DNA of 64,000 nt. Source: Flexivirga oryzae (GTDB lineage: Bacteria; Actinomycetota; Actinomycetes; Actinomycetales; Dermatophilaceae). Position numbers and translations under genes: made by a program. The DNA lies in NCBI RefSeq assembly GCF_014190805.1, contig NZ_JACHVQ010000003.1, forward strand, positions 124,001 through 188,000. Reading direction: 5' to 3'. Under the pieces are notes generated by a model. The model was not told the DNA's origin. It was given only the letters and a program-made list of their open reading frames with translations, and did not search any database. Positions 8,588 through 17,598 of this stretch are shown here, piece after piece; within the stretch, counting starts at the first letter, position 1, and each line of letters begins with the position of its first letter.

Positions 8588-8682
8588 GCCGAGAGGACAC
8601 TTACGGCACCGAGAGGACACGAAAGTTGGCCGTTCCGGGCCCTATTTTCGTGTCCGCTCGGGTATTTCGTGTCCTCTCGGCG
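8588..8682. repeat. nested inverted repeats, REP-like
   Basis: Four copies of a motif near CCGAGAGGACACGAAA fill the 131-bp gap between the SDR and aldehyde dehydrogenase genes. Two are on the plus strand (from 8588 and 8608) and two inverted (8644-8662 and 8664-8682). The outer pair matches over 13 bp (8588-8600 with 8670-8682). The inner pair (8609-8624 with 8645-8661) extends it with one mismatch. The transcript could fold into stacked hairpins inside the operon. Confidence 0.8.
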
Positions 8683-8683
8683 A

Positions 8684-10039
8684 TCAGTGGCTGATGAAAA
8701 CATTTTTGACCTCGGTGAAGCCGTCGGCGGCGTCCGGACCGAGCTCGCGGCCGAGTCCGGACTGCTTGAAGCCGCCGAACGGGGTCCAGTAGCGCACCGC
8801 GGAGTTGCTGTTGACCGAGAGGTTGCCGGACTCGACACCGCGTGCCACGCGCAGCGCCCGGCCCAGGTCTCGCGTGTGGATCGACCCGGACAGCCCGTAT
8901 GCCGTAGCGTTCGCCAGCGCGATCGCCTCCTCTTCGTCCTCGAAGGTCATCACCGATACGAGGGGTCCGAAAACCTCTTCGCACCAGGCAGGTTCGTCGG
9001 TCGACCGCGCCTCGGCGACCATGGCCGGCATCCAGAACCCACCCAGGTTGGGCGCGTCACCTCGGATGACGACGTTCGCACCGTCGACATACGACTGCAC
9101 CTTGTCGCGGTGTGCGGCGGAGATCAGCGGCCCCATCTCGGAGCGTTCGTCGGCGGGGTCGATCACCTGGACGCCGCGGACCGCGGGCTCCAGGTGCGTC
9201 ATGAACTCGTCATACGCGTTGCGCTGCACCAGGATCCGCGACCGCGCACAGCAGTCCTGACCGGCGTTGTCGAAGACCCCGTATGGCGCCGCGGCCGCGG
9301 CCGCCGCGATGTCGGCGTCGGCGAAGACGATGTTGGAGTTCTTCCCGCCGAGCTCGAGAGTCACCCGCTTCACCTGCTCCGCACAGCCGGCCATGATCTT
9401 CTTGCCGACCGCGGTGGACCCGGTGAAGCACACCTTCCGGACCAGCGGATGTGTGACGAAGCGTTCTCCCACAACGCTTCCCGCTCCGGGCAGGACGGTG
9501 AACACGCCCTCGGGGATACCCGCCTCGAGCGCCAGCTTCCCGAGCCGGATGGCGGTCAGCGGAGTCAGCTCCGCCGGTTTGAGGACGACCGTGTTGCCCG
9601 CCGCGAGCGCCGGCGCGAGTCCCCAGCCGGCGATGGGCATCGGGAAGTTCCAGGGCACGATGATGCCGACCACGCCGAGCGGCTCCCGGAAGGTGATGTC
9701 GACGCCGCCGGGCACCGGGATCTGCCGGCCGAAGAGCCGCTCGGGCGTCGCGCTGTAGTAGTTGAGCACGTCCCGGACGTTGCCGGCCTCCCAGCGGGCG
9801 TTGCCGATCGTGTGCCCGGCGTTCCGCACCTCCAGCTGTGCCAGCTCCTCCAGATGCGCGTCCACGACGGCCGCGAACGAACGCAGCAGGCGCGCACGCT
9901 CGCCCGGCGCCACGGCGCGCCAGGACGCGAACGCGTCGTGCGCCCGCTCGATGGCCGCATCCGTGCCCGCGACGTCGAGCAGCTCGACCTCGCCGAACGC
10001 GTCGCCGGTGACCGGGCTGATCAGGGTGTGAGTGGTCAA
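8684..10039 (-). CDS. aldehyde dehydrogenase (NAD-type)
   Basis: 451 residues, slightly short for a family that is usually 470-500. The active site is complete: Asn131 (PWNFP), Glu229 (LELGGK) and catalytic Cys263 (NAGQDCCAR). The cofactor loop FTGSTAVGK and the C-terminal FGGFKQSGLG are present. It follows the glutamine-synthetase-like gene by 22 bp. In gamma-glutamyl-amine pathways this enzyme (PuuC type) oxidises the glutamylated aldehyde to the acid. Its exact substrate depends on the amine used. Confidence 0.88.
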   Translation of the reverse strand: MTTHTLISPVTGDAFGEVELLDVAGTDAAIERAHDAFASWRAVAPGERARLLRSFAAVVDAHLEELAQLEVRNAGHTIGNARWEAGNVRDVLNYYSATPERLFGRQIPVPGGVDITFREPLGVVGIIVPWNFPMPIAGWGLAPALAAGNTVVLKPAELTPLTAIRLGKLALEAGIPEGVFTVLPGAGSVVGERFVTHPLVRKVCFTGSTAVGKKIMAGCAEQVKRVTLELGGKNSNIVFADADIAAAAAAAPYGVFDNAGQDCCARSRILVQRNAYDEFMTHLEPAVRGVQVIDPADERSEMGPLISAAHRDKVQSYVDGANVVIRGDAPNLGGFWMPAMVAEARSTDEPAWCEEVFGPLVSVMTFEDEEEAIALANATAYGLSGSIHTRDLGRALRVARGVESGNLSVNSNSAVRYWTPFGGFKQSGLGRELGPDAADGFTEVKNVFISH

Positions 10040-10061
10040 TGGTGTTCAGGACCTTTCAGTT

Positions 10062-11438
10062 TCAGAGCCGCTCGAAGCCACGGCGACGTTCCCAGTCGGT
10101 GACCGCGGCACCGAATGCCGCGAGCTCGACATCCGCCATGTTCGTGTAGTGGTCGACGACCTCGTCACCCAGGGCGGCCCGCGCGACCTTCGACGAGCCG
10201 AAGACGTCCCGTGCGGCGGCCATGCTGCCGGGCACCCGCGGCAGGTCGCTCAGGTAGGCGTTGCCCGACACCGGCGGCGGCAGCGGCAGATCCTCCTCGA
10301 TGCCGTGCAAACCGCCGGCGATCATCGCGGCGAGCGCGAGGTAGGGGTTCACATCCGCGCCCGGCACCCGCAGCTCCATCCGGGCGGCGGCACCGTGACC
10401 GACCAGCCGCACCGCGCACGTCCGGTTGTCCTGGCCCCAGCCGACCGTCGTCGGCGCGAACGACCCGTCGGCAAACCGTTTGTAGGAGTTGATGTTCGGG
10501 GCATAGAGCAGGGTGAACTCGGCCGTCGTGGCGAGCACGCCCGCCACGAACTTCTCGTACAGGACACTGCGGCCGTCCGCGTCCGAACGGTCGGGATCGG
10601 TGAAGACCAGCGACCCGTCCGCGCCGCGCAGCGACAGGTGGATGTGGCACGACGAGCCCTCGCGCTCGTCATACTTCGCCATGAAGGTCAGCGACTTGCC
10701 GTGCTGGGCGGCGATCTCCTTGGCCGCGCTCTTGTAGAAGGCGTGGTTGTCCGCGGTGACCAGCGCCTCGTCGTACAGGAAGCCGATCTCGTGCTGCCCG
10801 AAGTTGCACTCGCCCTTGGCCGACTCCACGTTGAGCCCGGAGTCGTAGAGACTGTTGCGCAGTTCGCGCAGCAGCGGCTCGATGCGGGCGGTCCCGAGCA
10901 GCGAGTAGTCGACGTTGTACTGGTTCGAGGGGGTCAGCCGGTGGTAGTCGCGGTTGAGAGCGTCCTCGTAGGAGTTCTCGAAGACGATGAACTCCAATTC
11001 CGTTCCGGCGTATGCCTTCCAGCCGTGCTCGGCGAGCCGGTCCAGCTGCTGGCGGAGTATGCCGCGCGGCGATGCCGCGACCGTGCGGTGGTCCGGCCAC
11101 ATCAGATCGCACTGCACCATGGCGGTGCCCGGCTGGTGCGCCACCCGTCGGGCGGTGTCCCAGTCGATGACGAACTCCATGTCGCCATAGCCCTTGTCCC
11201 ACCCGCTGGTGGCGTAACCGTCGACGGTGTTCATGTCGACGTCGACGGCCAGCAGGTAGTCGCAGCCCTCGGTGCCGTCGGTCGCGACGTGGTCGAGGAA
11301 GTGCTTCGCGTGGAACCGCTTGCCCTGCAAGCGTCCCTGCATGTCGGTGAAAGCGGTGACGACGGTGTCGATCTCACCCGCCTCGATGAGCTGACGCAGT
11401 TGCTCCTGCGTCAGGTGACGTTCGTTGCGTAAGGCCAT
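10062..11438 (-). CDS. glutamine-synthetase-like gamma-glutamyl-amine ligase
   Basis: 458 residues with the glutamine synthetase catalytic layout: the E-x-E metal pair in GTELEFIVF, GECNFGQHE, SSCHIHLSL, NINSYKRF and the ATP-binding region up to ADVNPYLALAAMIAGG. I see no clear adenylylation-tyrosine motif. This branch (PuuA, IpuC, and Streptomyces GlnA3/GlnA4) joins glutamate to an amine, such as a polyamine or ethanolamine, instead of making glutamine. Neighbouring aldehyde dehydrogenase, SDR, PuuD-like hydrolase and permease genes support that role. Confidence 0.85.
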   Translation of the reverse strand: MALRNERHLTQEQLRQLIEAGEIDTVVTAFTDMQGRLQGKRFHAKHFLDHVATDGTEGCDYLLAVDVDMNTVDGYATSGWDKGYGDMEFVIDWDTARRVAHQPGTAMVQCDLMWPDHRTVAASPRGILRQQLDRLAEHGWKAYAGTELEFIVFENSYEDALNRDYHRLTPSNQYNVDYSLLGTARIEPLLRELRNSLYDSGLNVESAKGECNFGQHEIGFLYDEALVTADNHAFYKSAAKEIAAQHGKSLTFMAKYDEREGSSCHIHLSLRGADGSLVFTDPDRSDADGRSVLYEKFVAGVLATTAEFTLLYAPNINSYKRFADGSFAPTTVGWGQDNRTCAVRLVGHGAAARMELRVPGADVNPYLALAAMIAGGLHGIEEDLPLPPPVSGNAYLSDLPRVPGSMAAARDVFGSSKVARAALGDEVVDHYTNMADVELAAFGAAVTDWERRRGFERL

Positions 11439-11465
11439 GATGTCCTTTCTGGTGGCGGCGAGTGG

Positions 11466-12206
11466 TCAGCCGAGCAGGCCGCGCAGCAGAGCCGCGGTGT
11501 CCGAACAGTGTTGGTGCATCACGCGATTGGCCCGTGACTCGTTGCCGGCGAGGATCGCCGTGACGATCGCCCGGTGCTGGCTTGCGGAGTGTTTGATGTT
11601 GCGCGGCAGGACCGGGATCGCCTGCAGCATCGTGTGCAGGTCATCCTGGGCGTCGGTCACCGCGGTGATCAGCCGTGGCGAGCCGGACAGCCGTGCGATG
11701 GTCAGGTGCAGGATGCTGTCGGCCCGGCGGTGGATCGCCTCGTCCGGCGCATGCTCGACGGTCTCGAGCGCCGCCTCCAGCGCGGCACGGTCGTCGCCGG
11801 TGAGCTCGTCGCGGCTGCTTCTGGCCGCTGCCAGGCCGGCCGCTCCGGGCTCGACGATCGCCCGGAACTCCAACGCATCCCGCAGGTCCTCCTGTCGGCC
11901 GGCGATGGCCGGCCGGTTGCGCTGCACCGGCATGACGTTGAGCACTTCCGTGCCACCGCCGCGGCCACGACGGGTCTGCACGACACCGGCCGACCGCAGT
12001 GCGGTGATCGCCTCGCGCAGGGTGGCACGGGACACCGCGAGCAGCTCGGCGAGGTCGCGCTCCGGCGGCAGCATGCTGCCGGGAGGATAGATGCCCAGCC
12101 GGATGGCGATCGCCAGCTGCTCGACGCACGCCTCGAAGGCGTGGTGCGCGTGGATCGGTCGCAGCACCACCCGGTCCAGCCGCTCACCCGCGGTCGTGTC
12201 ATTCAT
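11466..12206 (-). CDS. FadR-type GntR regulator (FCD domain)
   Basis: 246 residues from the ATG at 12206, chosen because GAGGGG (12214-12219) lies seven bases upstream; a GTG at 12224 is the alternative. The winged helix (GSMLPPERDLAELLAVSRATLREAI) is followed by a basic wing (TRRGRGGGTEV) and an FCD ligand domain. It sits between the permease and the ligase in the gamma-glutamyl-amine operon, so it probably controls that operon in response to the substrate or an acidic intermediate. Confidence 0.87.
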   Translation of the reverse strand: MNDTTAGERLDRVVLRPIHAHHAFEACVEQLAIAIRLGIYPPGSMLPPERDLAELLAVSRATLREAITALRSAGVVQTRRGRGGGTEVLNVMPVQRNRPAIAGRQEDLRDALEFRAIVEPGAAGLAAARSSRDELTGDDRAALEAALETVEHAPDEAIHRRADSILHLTIARLSGSPRLITAVTDAQDDLHTMLQAIPVLPRNIKHSASQHRAIVTAILAGNESRANRVMHQHCSDTAALLRGLLG

Positions 12207-12220
12207 CTCGGGTCCCCTCG

Positions 12221-13763
12221 TCACGACGCCGGTTCCGGCTCCTTCTCCACATCATCCTCCGGCTCGATGGTCTTGAGCATGAAGTGGGTTCGGCCCCCGG
12301 CGAACCAGGTGATGATCGCGAACGCAGCGACCACGATCACGGCGATCGGCGCGTAGTTGAAGTTGTCGACGGTGATCGGCGACGCCGGCGGCAGGATGAA
12401 CAGGATGCAGATGAACACCACCCACACCACGGCCACCCAGCCGATCAGCGGGCTCCACCTGCCGAGGTTCCACGGGCCGGGGGTGAAGTCGGGTTGCCGG
12501 CGGCGCAGAGAAGACCGGCACGACATACGCGATGTAGAGGCCGATGACCGCGATCGACGTGACGGCGAGGTATGCCGTGGTGCTGAACAGCGCCGGCGAG
12601 GTCAGGATGATCGACAGCACGATGCAGAACCAGATCGAGTTGGTCGGTGTGCCGGTGCGCGGGTTGACCTTCGCCCACAGCTTCGAGCCGGGCAACGCGT
12701 CGTCACGCGAGAACGCATAGGTCATACGGGAGTTCGCGGTCACCGACGCCATGCCGCAGAAGAACTGCGCGATACAGACGATGAAGAGCAGGAACTTCGC
12801 CATGAACGGGTTGTTCAGCGCGTCCAGGAAGACCTGTGCGGGCGGCAGGCCGGTGTCGCTGCCCGCCAGCTTGTCCAGGCCGGCCGACGAGCCGTTCTGG
12901 ATCGCGGCGGTGATCGAGAAGAGCAGCAGGAAGCCGCCGATCACCGAGATCACGACGCTCATCACGATGCCGCGCGGGGCGGCGGTCGCTGCGCCCTTGG
13001 TCTCCTCGGCGACGTGGGCGGAGGCGTCATACCCGGTGTAGGTGTACTGCGCCATCAGCAGACCCATCAGGAAGACGTAGGGCCCGAAGCTCCAGCCGGT
13101 GGCGTTGTGGGTCTCGGTCAGGGTCCAGCCGACCGACTGGTGGTGGTCGGGCAGGATCCACAGCACGGCGACGATGAAGAGCGCGCCGACGACGTGCCAC
13201 CAGGCGGACACCATCGACAACAGGCTGACCAGACTCACCCCGAAGGTGTTGAGCAGTCCGTGCACCACGATGATCCCGACGAACAGCAGGAACGTGTGGC
13301 CGGCCGTGACGCTGGTGCCCCAGGTGAGGTTCATGAACGCCATCCACGTGGTGGCGCAGCCGAAGTCGATGGCCGCGGTGACCGCGACCTCGCCCATGAA
13401 GTTGAACCATCCGACGAACCAGGCCCATTGGCGGTTGTTGCGGCGCGCGAGCCGGCTGGCCCAGAAGTACAGGCCGCCGGCCGTCGGGTAGACCGAGCAC
13501 ACCTCGGCCATCGCCATCGAGACACAGATGACGAAGATGCCGACGATCAGCCACCCGAGGGTGATGGCCGCCGGACCGCCGGAGTTGAGCGCGATCGCGT
13601 AGGACGTGATGCAGCCCGCCAGGATCGAGATTATCGAGAACGACACCGCGAAGTTCGAGAAGCCCGACATGCCGCGATGGAGCTCCTGCTTGTAGCCCAT
13701 CTCCGCCAGCAGGCGGGCGTCGTCGTCGAGATGTTCGTGGGTGGAAGGGTTTTCGTGGCTCAC
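12221..13763 (-). pseudogene. APC-family amino acid/amine permease, frameshifted
   Basis: The reading frame starts at GTG 13763 (GGGAG upstream) and encodes eleven or so membrane helices of an amino acid/GABA permease (QELHRGMSGFSNFAVSFS, YPTAGGLYFWAS, GYDASAHVAEETKGA). Near 12507-12513 it slips: after YIAYVVPVF the expected continuation (RRRQPDFTPGPWNLG, then two more helices) lies in the next frame and ends at 12221. Dropping one T from the coding-strand TTCTCTG restores the protein. It is either a true loss of the last quarter or a sequencing error. As first gene of the operon it would import the amine. Confidence 0.82.
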
Positions 13764-13882
13764 AACTGGCTCCCAGTACTGCCGGACCGGAAAGTGCGGA
13801 CGCGTCAGTGTGGCGCAGGCCACCCCGTTTGGTCAATGGTCGAACTTCATACCTTTTCGCGCGGCGCGGCCGGGCCTCGCTC

Positions 13883-13970
13883 GGCCGTTGACGGTCGAAC
13901 TACCGGTTGACGGCGCAATTGCGGGGTCAACGGCGATTTCAGCCGTCAACGGCGGGAAAGACCGTCACCG
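13883..13970. repeat. 88-bp dispersed palindromic repeat, copy A
   Basis: Built from several units near CCGTTGACGG and its inverse CCGTCAACGG, with GCAATTG in the middle. It aligns without gaps to 53079-53166; by eye about 69 of 88 positions agree. It lies in the 290-bp gap between the divergent permease and sigma-factor genes. Apart from the ribosome site of the latter, I see nothing else there. Confidence 0.75.
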
Positions 13971-14055
13971 GATGTCGATCGCGGCGCGCGAAACCCAACC
14001 GAACGGTGCCCTCGTGCAGTAGACCTCATGACAGCACTCGACGGAGGGAGGCGGG

Positions 14056-14547
14056 GTGCGCTCGAAACGGACGGGTGGCGAGCTGGCGCAGGCGCTGGCA
14101 GCGTGCCGCCCTGCGATGCGCCGGTTCGCCTACACACTGGTGGGGCCGGACCAGGCGGACGATCTGGTCCAGGACGCCGCGGAGCGGGCCTGGCGCAAGC
14201 AACGCCTGTTCGACCCCGGACGTGGCAGCGCCCAGGCGTGGCTGCTCGCGATCGTGGCCGACCAGGCACGGCAACGGTGGCGCCGACCGCAGCCTGCGTG
14301 GCAGGAGTTGCACCCGGAGGCGCTCGTCATACCTGCCTCCGACACGGCCACCGTCGACCTGCTGCGAGCCATCGACGCACTCCCGGCACGGCAGCGCGCA
14401 GCGGTCGTCCTGCACTACTTCGTCGACCTGCCGCTCGCCGACGTCGCCGAGTTGCTCGGTTGCGCGCCCGGCACGGTCAAGTCCCAGCTCCACGACGCCC
14501 GCGGCGCACTGGAGCAAGCGTTAGGAGACTCCTATGCCCACGATTGA
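14056..14547 (+). CDS. ECF-type RNA polymerase sigma factor
   Basis: 163 residues from a GTG placed after a strong GGAGGGAGG (14043-14051). Region 2 (about 15-80: FAYTLVGPDQADDLVQDAAERAW) recognises the -10 box and region 4 (about 110-155: LPARQRAAVVLHYFVDLPLADV, GCAPGTVKSQLH) the -35 box. The linker is short and no extra C-terminal domain is present, as in SigE-like ECF factors. It overlaps the next gene by 14 bp; that membrane protein may be its antagonist, although it lacks a recognisable zinc anti-sigma motif. Confidence 0.88.
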   Translation: MRSKRTGGELAQALAACRPAMRRFAYTLVGPDQADDLVQDAAERAWRKQRLFDPGRGSAQAWLLAIVADQARQRWRRPQPAWQELHPEALVIPASDTATVDLLRAIDALPARQRAAVVLHYFVDLPLADVAELLGCAPGTVKSQLHDARGALEQALGDSYAHD

Positions 14548-15118
14548 GGACCGCCTGCGCCACACCGGCGAGGTATGGCGGGACCACGTCGACGCGGACG
14601 GCGGACGACAGCCGCTGCGACCGCGACACGCACCCGCGACACCACGGCGACTGGCCCTCGCGGCCGCCGCAGCGGTGGTGGTCGTCGGCGGCGGGGCGGT
14701 CGCCGGGTTCGCCATACACAACGCCTCCCACCCGGGGCAGGGCCACGGCGGGATCGCCGCGTCGTGCGCGGCACCGCAGGTGCTGCTGCCCGGTTCGAAG
14801 ACGAACCTCCCGGTTGTGCATCCCGGCGAGACGGTGACAGTAACCGGCCGCTACTTCCTCGACACCTGCAACGACACGAACCCGTCGCTCGGCCCGGCGC
14901 CCAAGCCGGTGGCGGCGCACCTGGTGCTGCGGCACGGCACGCGCACCGTGCGACTGGGATCGGTGCAGTCACACGGCGAGCTCGGCACGTTCCGCACCAC
15001 GATCCGCATCCCCACCGACTTCCCGACGGGCCGGGCCACGCTGGTGAGCCAGGATCCGCCGAGCAGCGCGCTCAAGCTCACGGTGAAAGCGCCGGACAAC
15101 ACCACGACCGCGGAATAG
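14534..15118 (+). CDS. single-pass membrane protein downstream of ECF sigma gene
   Basis: 194 residues; AGGAG is five bases before the ATG. A cytoplasmic head of about 38 residues (TIEDRLRHTGEVWRDHV) is followed by one transmembrane helix (about 39-62) and an extracellular Ig-like part with two Cys (SCAAPQ, DTCNDT). The layout (small N-terminal cytoplasmic part, one helix, outer domain) is that of anti-sigma factors, and the gene overlaps the sigma gene. The usual HxxxCxxC motif is absent, so the function is open. Confidence 0.7.
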   Translation: MPTIEDRLRHTGEVWRDHVDADGGRQPLRPRHAPATPRRLALAAAAAVVVVGGGAVAGFAIHNASHPGQGHGGIAASCAAPQVLLPGSKTNLPVVHPGETVTVTGRYFLDTCNDTNPSLGPAPKPVAAHLVLRHGTRTVRLGSVQSHGELGTFRTTIRIPTDFPTGRATLVSQDPPSSALKLTVKAPDNTTTAE

Positions 15119-15129
15119 CGCGGTTTTTT

Positions 15130-15162
15130 GGGGGCAGCGGTCCCCCTGAGACCGCCGCCCCC
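15130..15162. terminator. hairpin after the sigma operon
   Basis: Inverted repeat with 12-base arms (15130-15141 and 15151-15162, one mismatch) just after the membrane-protein stop. The T run lies on its 5' side (15124-15129), so it is not a textbook intrinsic terminator on the plus strand. Confidence 0.45.
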
Positions 15163-15200
15163 ATACATAGAGACAGGCGACCCGCAAAAGTGTGACGCGG

Positions 15201-15236
15201 CGACGCCCCGGCAAGTTCTCACTCACCGGGGCGTCG
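15201..15236 (-). terminator. hairpin after DUF1059 gene
   Basis: A perfect 11-bp stem (CGACGCCCCGG at 15201-15211 with its complement at 15226-15236) and a 14-base loop, placed between the two convergent genes. It probably ends transcripts from the minus strand; no U-run follows. Confidence 0.5.
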
Positions 15237-15262
15237 GGGTTGCTGCACGTGTTGTCGAGCCG

Positions 15263-15499
15263 TCAGCCCTCCGGCAGGTCCGCGAAGCTCTGCTTCATCT
15301 CGCGGTACCAGCCCATCGATTTCTTCGGGTGCAACCAGCGGCCCTTCATCTCCTTGCGGGCCGTGAGGTGCGTGGCGTCTCCGGCCTGCTCGGCGTCCTT
15401 GAGGTGCTGGTCCTGCGCCTTGATCACCTCATCCGCGGTGTCCCCGCGGTGCTCCAGATCGCAGGGTCCGCCGAGTTGCCGGCAGGTCATCGTCTTCAT
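15263..15499 (-). CDS. DUF1059 family small protein
   Basis: 78 residues from the ATG at 15499, chosen because GGGAG precedes it; an upstream in-frame start at 15532 is less likely. The start MTCRQLGGPCDLEHRGDT is the DUF1059 signature with two conserved Cys, followed by a helical, charged tail (ARKEMKGRWLHPKK). No function is established for the family. The gene stands alone between two operons. Confidence 0.8.
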   Translation of the reverse strand: MKTMTCRQLGGPCDLEHRGDTADEVIKAQDQHLKDAEQAGDATHLTARKEMKGRWLHPKKSMGWYREMKQSFADLPEG

Positions 15500-15565
15500 G
15501 GTTGGTCTCCCTCTCGATTGGTCGTTCGTCATGGTGACGAACGGCCCACCGGAAGTGTGACCGCG

Positions 15566-16612
15566 TCAGCCGGCGACCTTCTCCGGCACCTGCTGCTCCT
15601 GCTGCGCGACCAGGTCGAGCGCGACGTCGGTGATCATGTCCTCCTGGCCGCCGACCAGACCGCGCCGGCCGACCTCCATCAGGATGGTCCGCACGTCGAT
15701 GCCGTAGCGCTGCGCGGCGACCTCGGCGTGCCGCAGGAAGCTGGAGTAGACCCCGGCATACCCGAGGGTCAGCGTCTCGCGGTCCACCCGCACCGGGCGG
15801 TCCTGCAGCGGACGCAGCAGGTCGTCGGCGGCGTCCTCGAGCGCGTGCAGGTCGCAGCCGTGCTGCCAGCCCTGCAGGTTCGCGACCGCGATGAACGGCT
15901 CGATCGGGCAGTTGCCCGCACCGGCGCCGTGCCCCGCGAGCGACGCATCCACCCGGTAGACGCCCTCCTCGACCGCCACGACCGAGTTGGCCACGGACAG
16001 CGACAGGTTCTCGTGAGCGTGTATGCCGAGCTCGGTCGACGGGTCCAGCACGTCCCGGTAGGCACGGACCCGCTCGCGCACGCCGGCCATCGTGAGCCGG
16101 CCGCCGGAGTCCGTGACGTAGACGCAGTTGGCGCCGTACGACTCCATCAGCTTCGCCTGCTGCGCCAGACCGGCCGGGTCGTTCAGGTGGCTCATCATCA
16201 GGAAGCCCGACACGTCCATGCCCAGTTCGCGCGCCGCCGAGATGTGCTGCGCCGAGACGTCCGCCTCGGTGCAGTGCGTCGCGACGCGGACCGAGCGGAC
16301 ACCCAGCTGGTAGGCGTGTTTCAGCTCCTCGATGGTGCCGATGCCGGGCAGCAGCAGGGTGGTCAGCCGTGCGTTCTTGATGTTGTCGGCCGCCGCCTCG
16401 ATCCACTCCCAGTCCGAGTGCGACCCAGGCCCGTAGTTCAGGGACCCACCGGCCAGGCCGTCGCCGTGGGCGACCTCGATGGCGTCGACGCCCGCGGCGT
16501 CGAGCGCGGCCACGATGCGACCCACGTTGTCCGGGGTGATCCGGTGCCGCACCGCGTGCATGCCGTCGCGCAGGGTCACGTCCTGCACGAAGATCTTGGT
16601 CGTCTCACTCAT
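15566..16612 (-). CDS. mhpE: 4-hydroxy-2-oxovalerate aldolase
   Basis: 348 residues of the MhpE/DmpG/HsaF class II aldolase family. It splits 4-hydroxy-2-oxopentanoate to pyruvate and acetaldehyde. Seen: VTLRDGMHAVRH (metal and catalytic residues at the barrel start), the metal-binding GIHAHENLS pair of histidines, and the C-terminal helical domain that docks the dehydrogenase (LGYAGVYSSFLRHAE). It overlaps the acetaldehyde dehydrogenase stop by four bases, as expected for partners of a channelling complex. Confidence 0.93.
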   Translation of the reverse strand: MSETTKIFVQDVTLRDGMHAVRHRITPDNVGRIVAALDAAGVDAIEVAHGDGLAGGSLNYGPGSHSDWEWIEAAADNIKNARLTTLLLPGIGTIEELKHAYQLGVRSVRVATHCTEADVSAQHISAARELGMDVSGFLMMSHLNDPAGLAQQAKLMESYGANCVYVTDSGGRLTMAGVRERVRAYRDVLDPSTELGIHAHENLSLSVANSVVAVEEGVYRVDASLAGHGAGAGNCPIEPFIAVANLQGWQHGCDLHALEDAADDLLRPLQDRPVRVDRETLTLGYAGVYSSFLRHAEVAAQRYGIDVRTILMEVGRRGLVGGQEDMITDVALDLVAQQEQQVPEKVAG

Positions 16613-17598
16613 CGCGCGCCCTCCAGCTCCGCGTCGGCCGGCGCGGCGACGGCACCGTCACCCGCGGCGATCGCCTCCGCGACGCGCATCGCCGCCGAGG
16701 TCATGATGTCCAGGTTCCCGGCATACGCCGGCAGGTAGTGCGCGGCCCCCTCGACCTCGAGGAAGACCGACACCTGATGGGTCGCCGCGGCGGCGCCGTC
16801 GGCGAGCGTGTGGACCGGCTGGTCCTCGGGGATCTCGATGAACTGCACCTGCTGCTTGAGCCGGTAGCCCGGCACGTAGCTCGCGACCGCGTCGATGGTC
16901 TGCGCGATCGAGGCCCGCACCGCCTCGCGGGTCTGCTCGTCGGGGGCGTTCACCAGCGCCAGCACGGTGTCACGCATGATCAGCGGCGGCTCGGCCGGGT
17001 TCAGGATGATGATCGCCTTGCCGCGGGTTGCACCGCCGACCTGCTCGATGGCGTGGCTGGTGGTCTCGGTGAACTCGTCGATGTTCGCGCGAGTGCCCGG
17101 CCCGGCCGACTTGGACGCGATCGACGCGACGATCTCGGCATACGGCACCGGCGCGACCTTGCTGATCGCGGCCACGACCGGGATGGTCGCCTGCCCGCCG
17201 CAGGTGACCATGTTGACGTTGGGCGCGTCCAGGTGCTCGGCCATGTTGACCGCCGGCACCACGAACGGGCCGATCGCGGCAGGGGTCAGGTCGACCAGTC
17301 GCTTGTTGTACGGCGCGAGCGCCGCGGCGTTGGCCTTGTGCGCACCGGCGGAGGTCGCGTCGAAGACGATCTCGATCTCGTCGAAGCCGTCCATCGCGAT
17401 CAGGCCGGTGACTCCCTCGGCCGTCGTGGGTATGCCGAGCCGCGCCGCGCGCGCCAGGCCGTCCGACTCCGGGTCGATGCCGACCATGGCACCAACCTCC
17501 AGGGTCTCGGACAGTCGCATGACCTTGAACATCAGGTCGGTGCCGATGTTGCCGGACCCGATGATGGCCACCTTGGTGGCGCCGGGGGAATTCCTCAT
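16609..17598 (-). CDS. mhpF: acetaldehyde dehydrogenase (acylating)
   Basis: 329 residues, normal length for MhpF/DmpF/HsaG. It converts acetaldehyde, NAD and CoA to acetyl-CoA in complex with the aldolase. The NAD fold starts VAIIGSGNIGTDL (10-22), the nucleophile is Cys133 (NMVTCGGQATIP), and the C-terminal dimer region carries FLEVEGAAHYLPAYAGNLD. The four-base overlaps on both sides show coupled translation with the hydratase and the aldolase. Confidence 0.94.
   Translation of the reverse strand: MRNSPGATKVAIIGSGNIGTDLMFKVMRLSETLEVGAMVGIDPESDGLARAARLGIPTTAEGVTGLIAMDGFDEIEIVFDATSAGAHKANAAALAPYNKRLVDLTPAAIGPFVVPAVNMAEHLDAPNVNMVTCGGQATIPVVAAISKVAPVPYAEIVASIASKSAGPGTRANIDEFTETTSHAIEQVGGATRGKAIIILNPAEPPLIMRDTVLALVNAPDEQTREAVRASIAQTIDAVASYVPGYRLKQQVQFIEIPEDQPVHTLADGAAAATHQVSVFLEVEGAAHYLPAYAGNLDIMTSAAMRVAEAIAAGDGAVAAPADAELEGAR

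Noticed and set aside
8588..8682. Intrinsic terminator between SDR and aldehyde dehydrogenase genes
   Set aside because: No U-run, and the genes on both sides belong to one pathway; nested four-unit symmetry is more than a terminator needs. Kept as a repeat instead.
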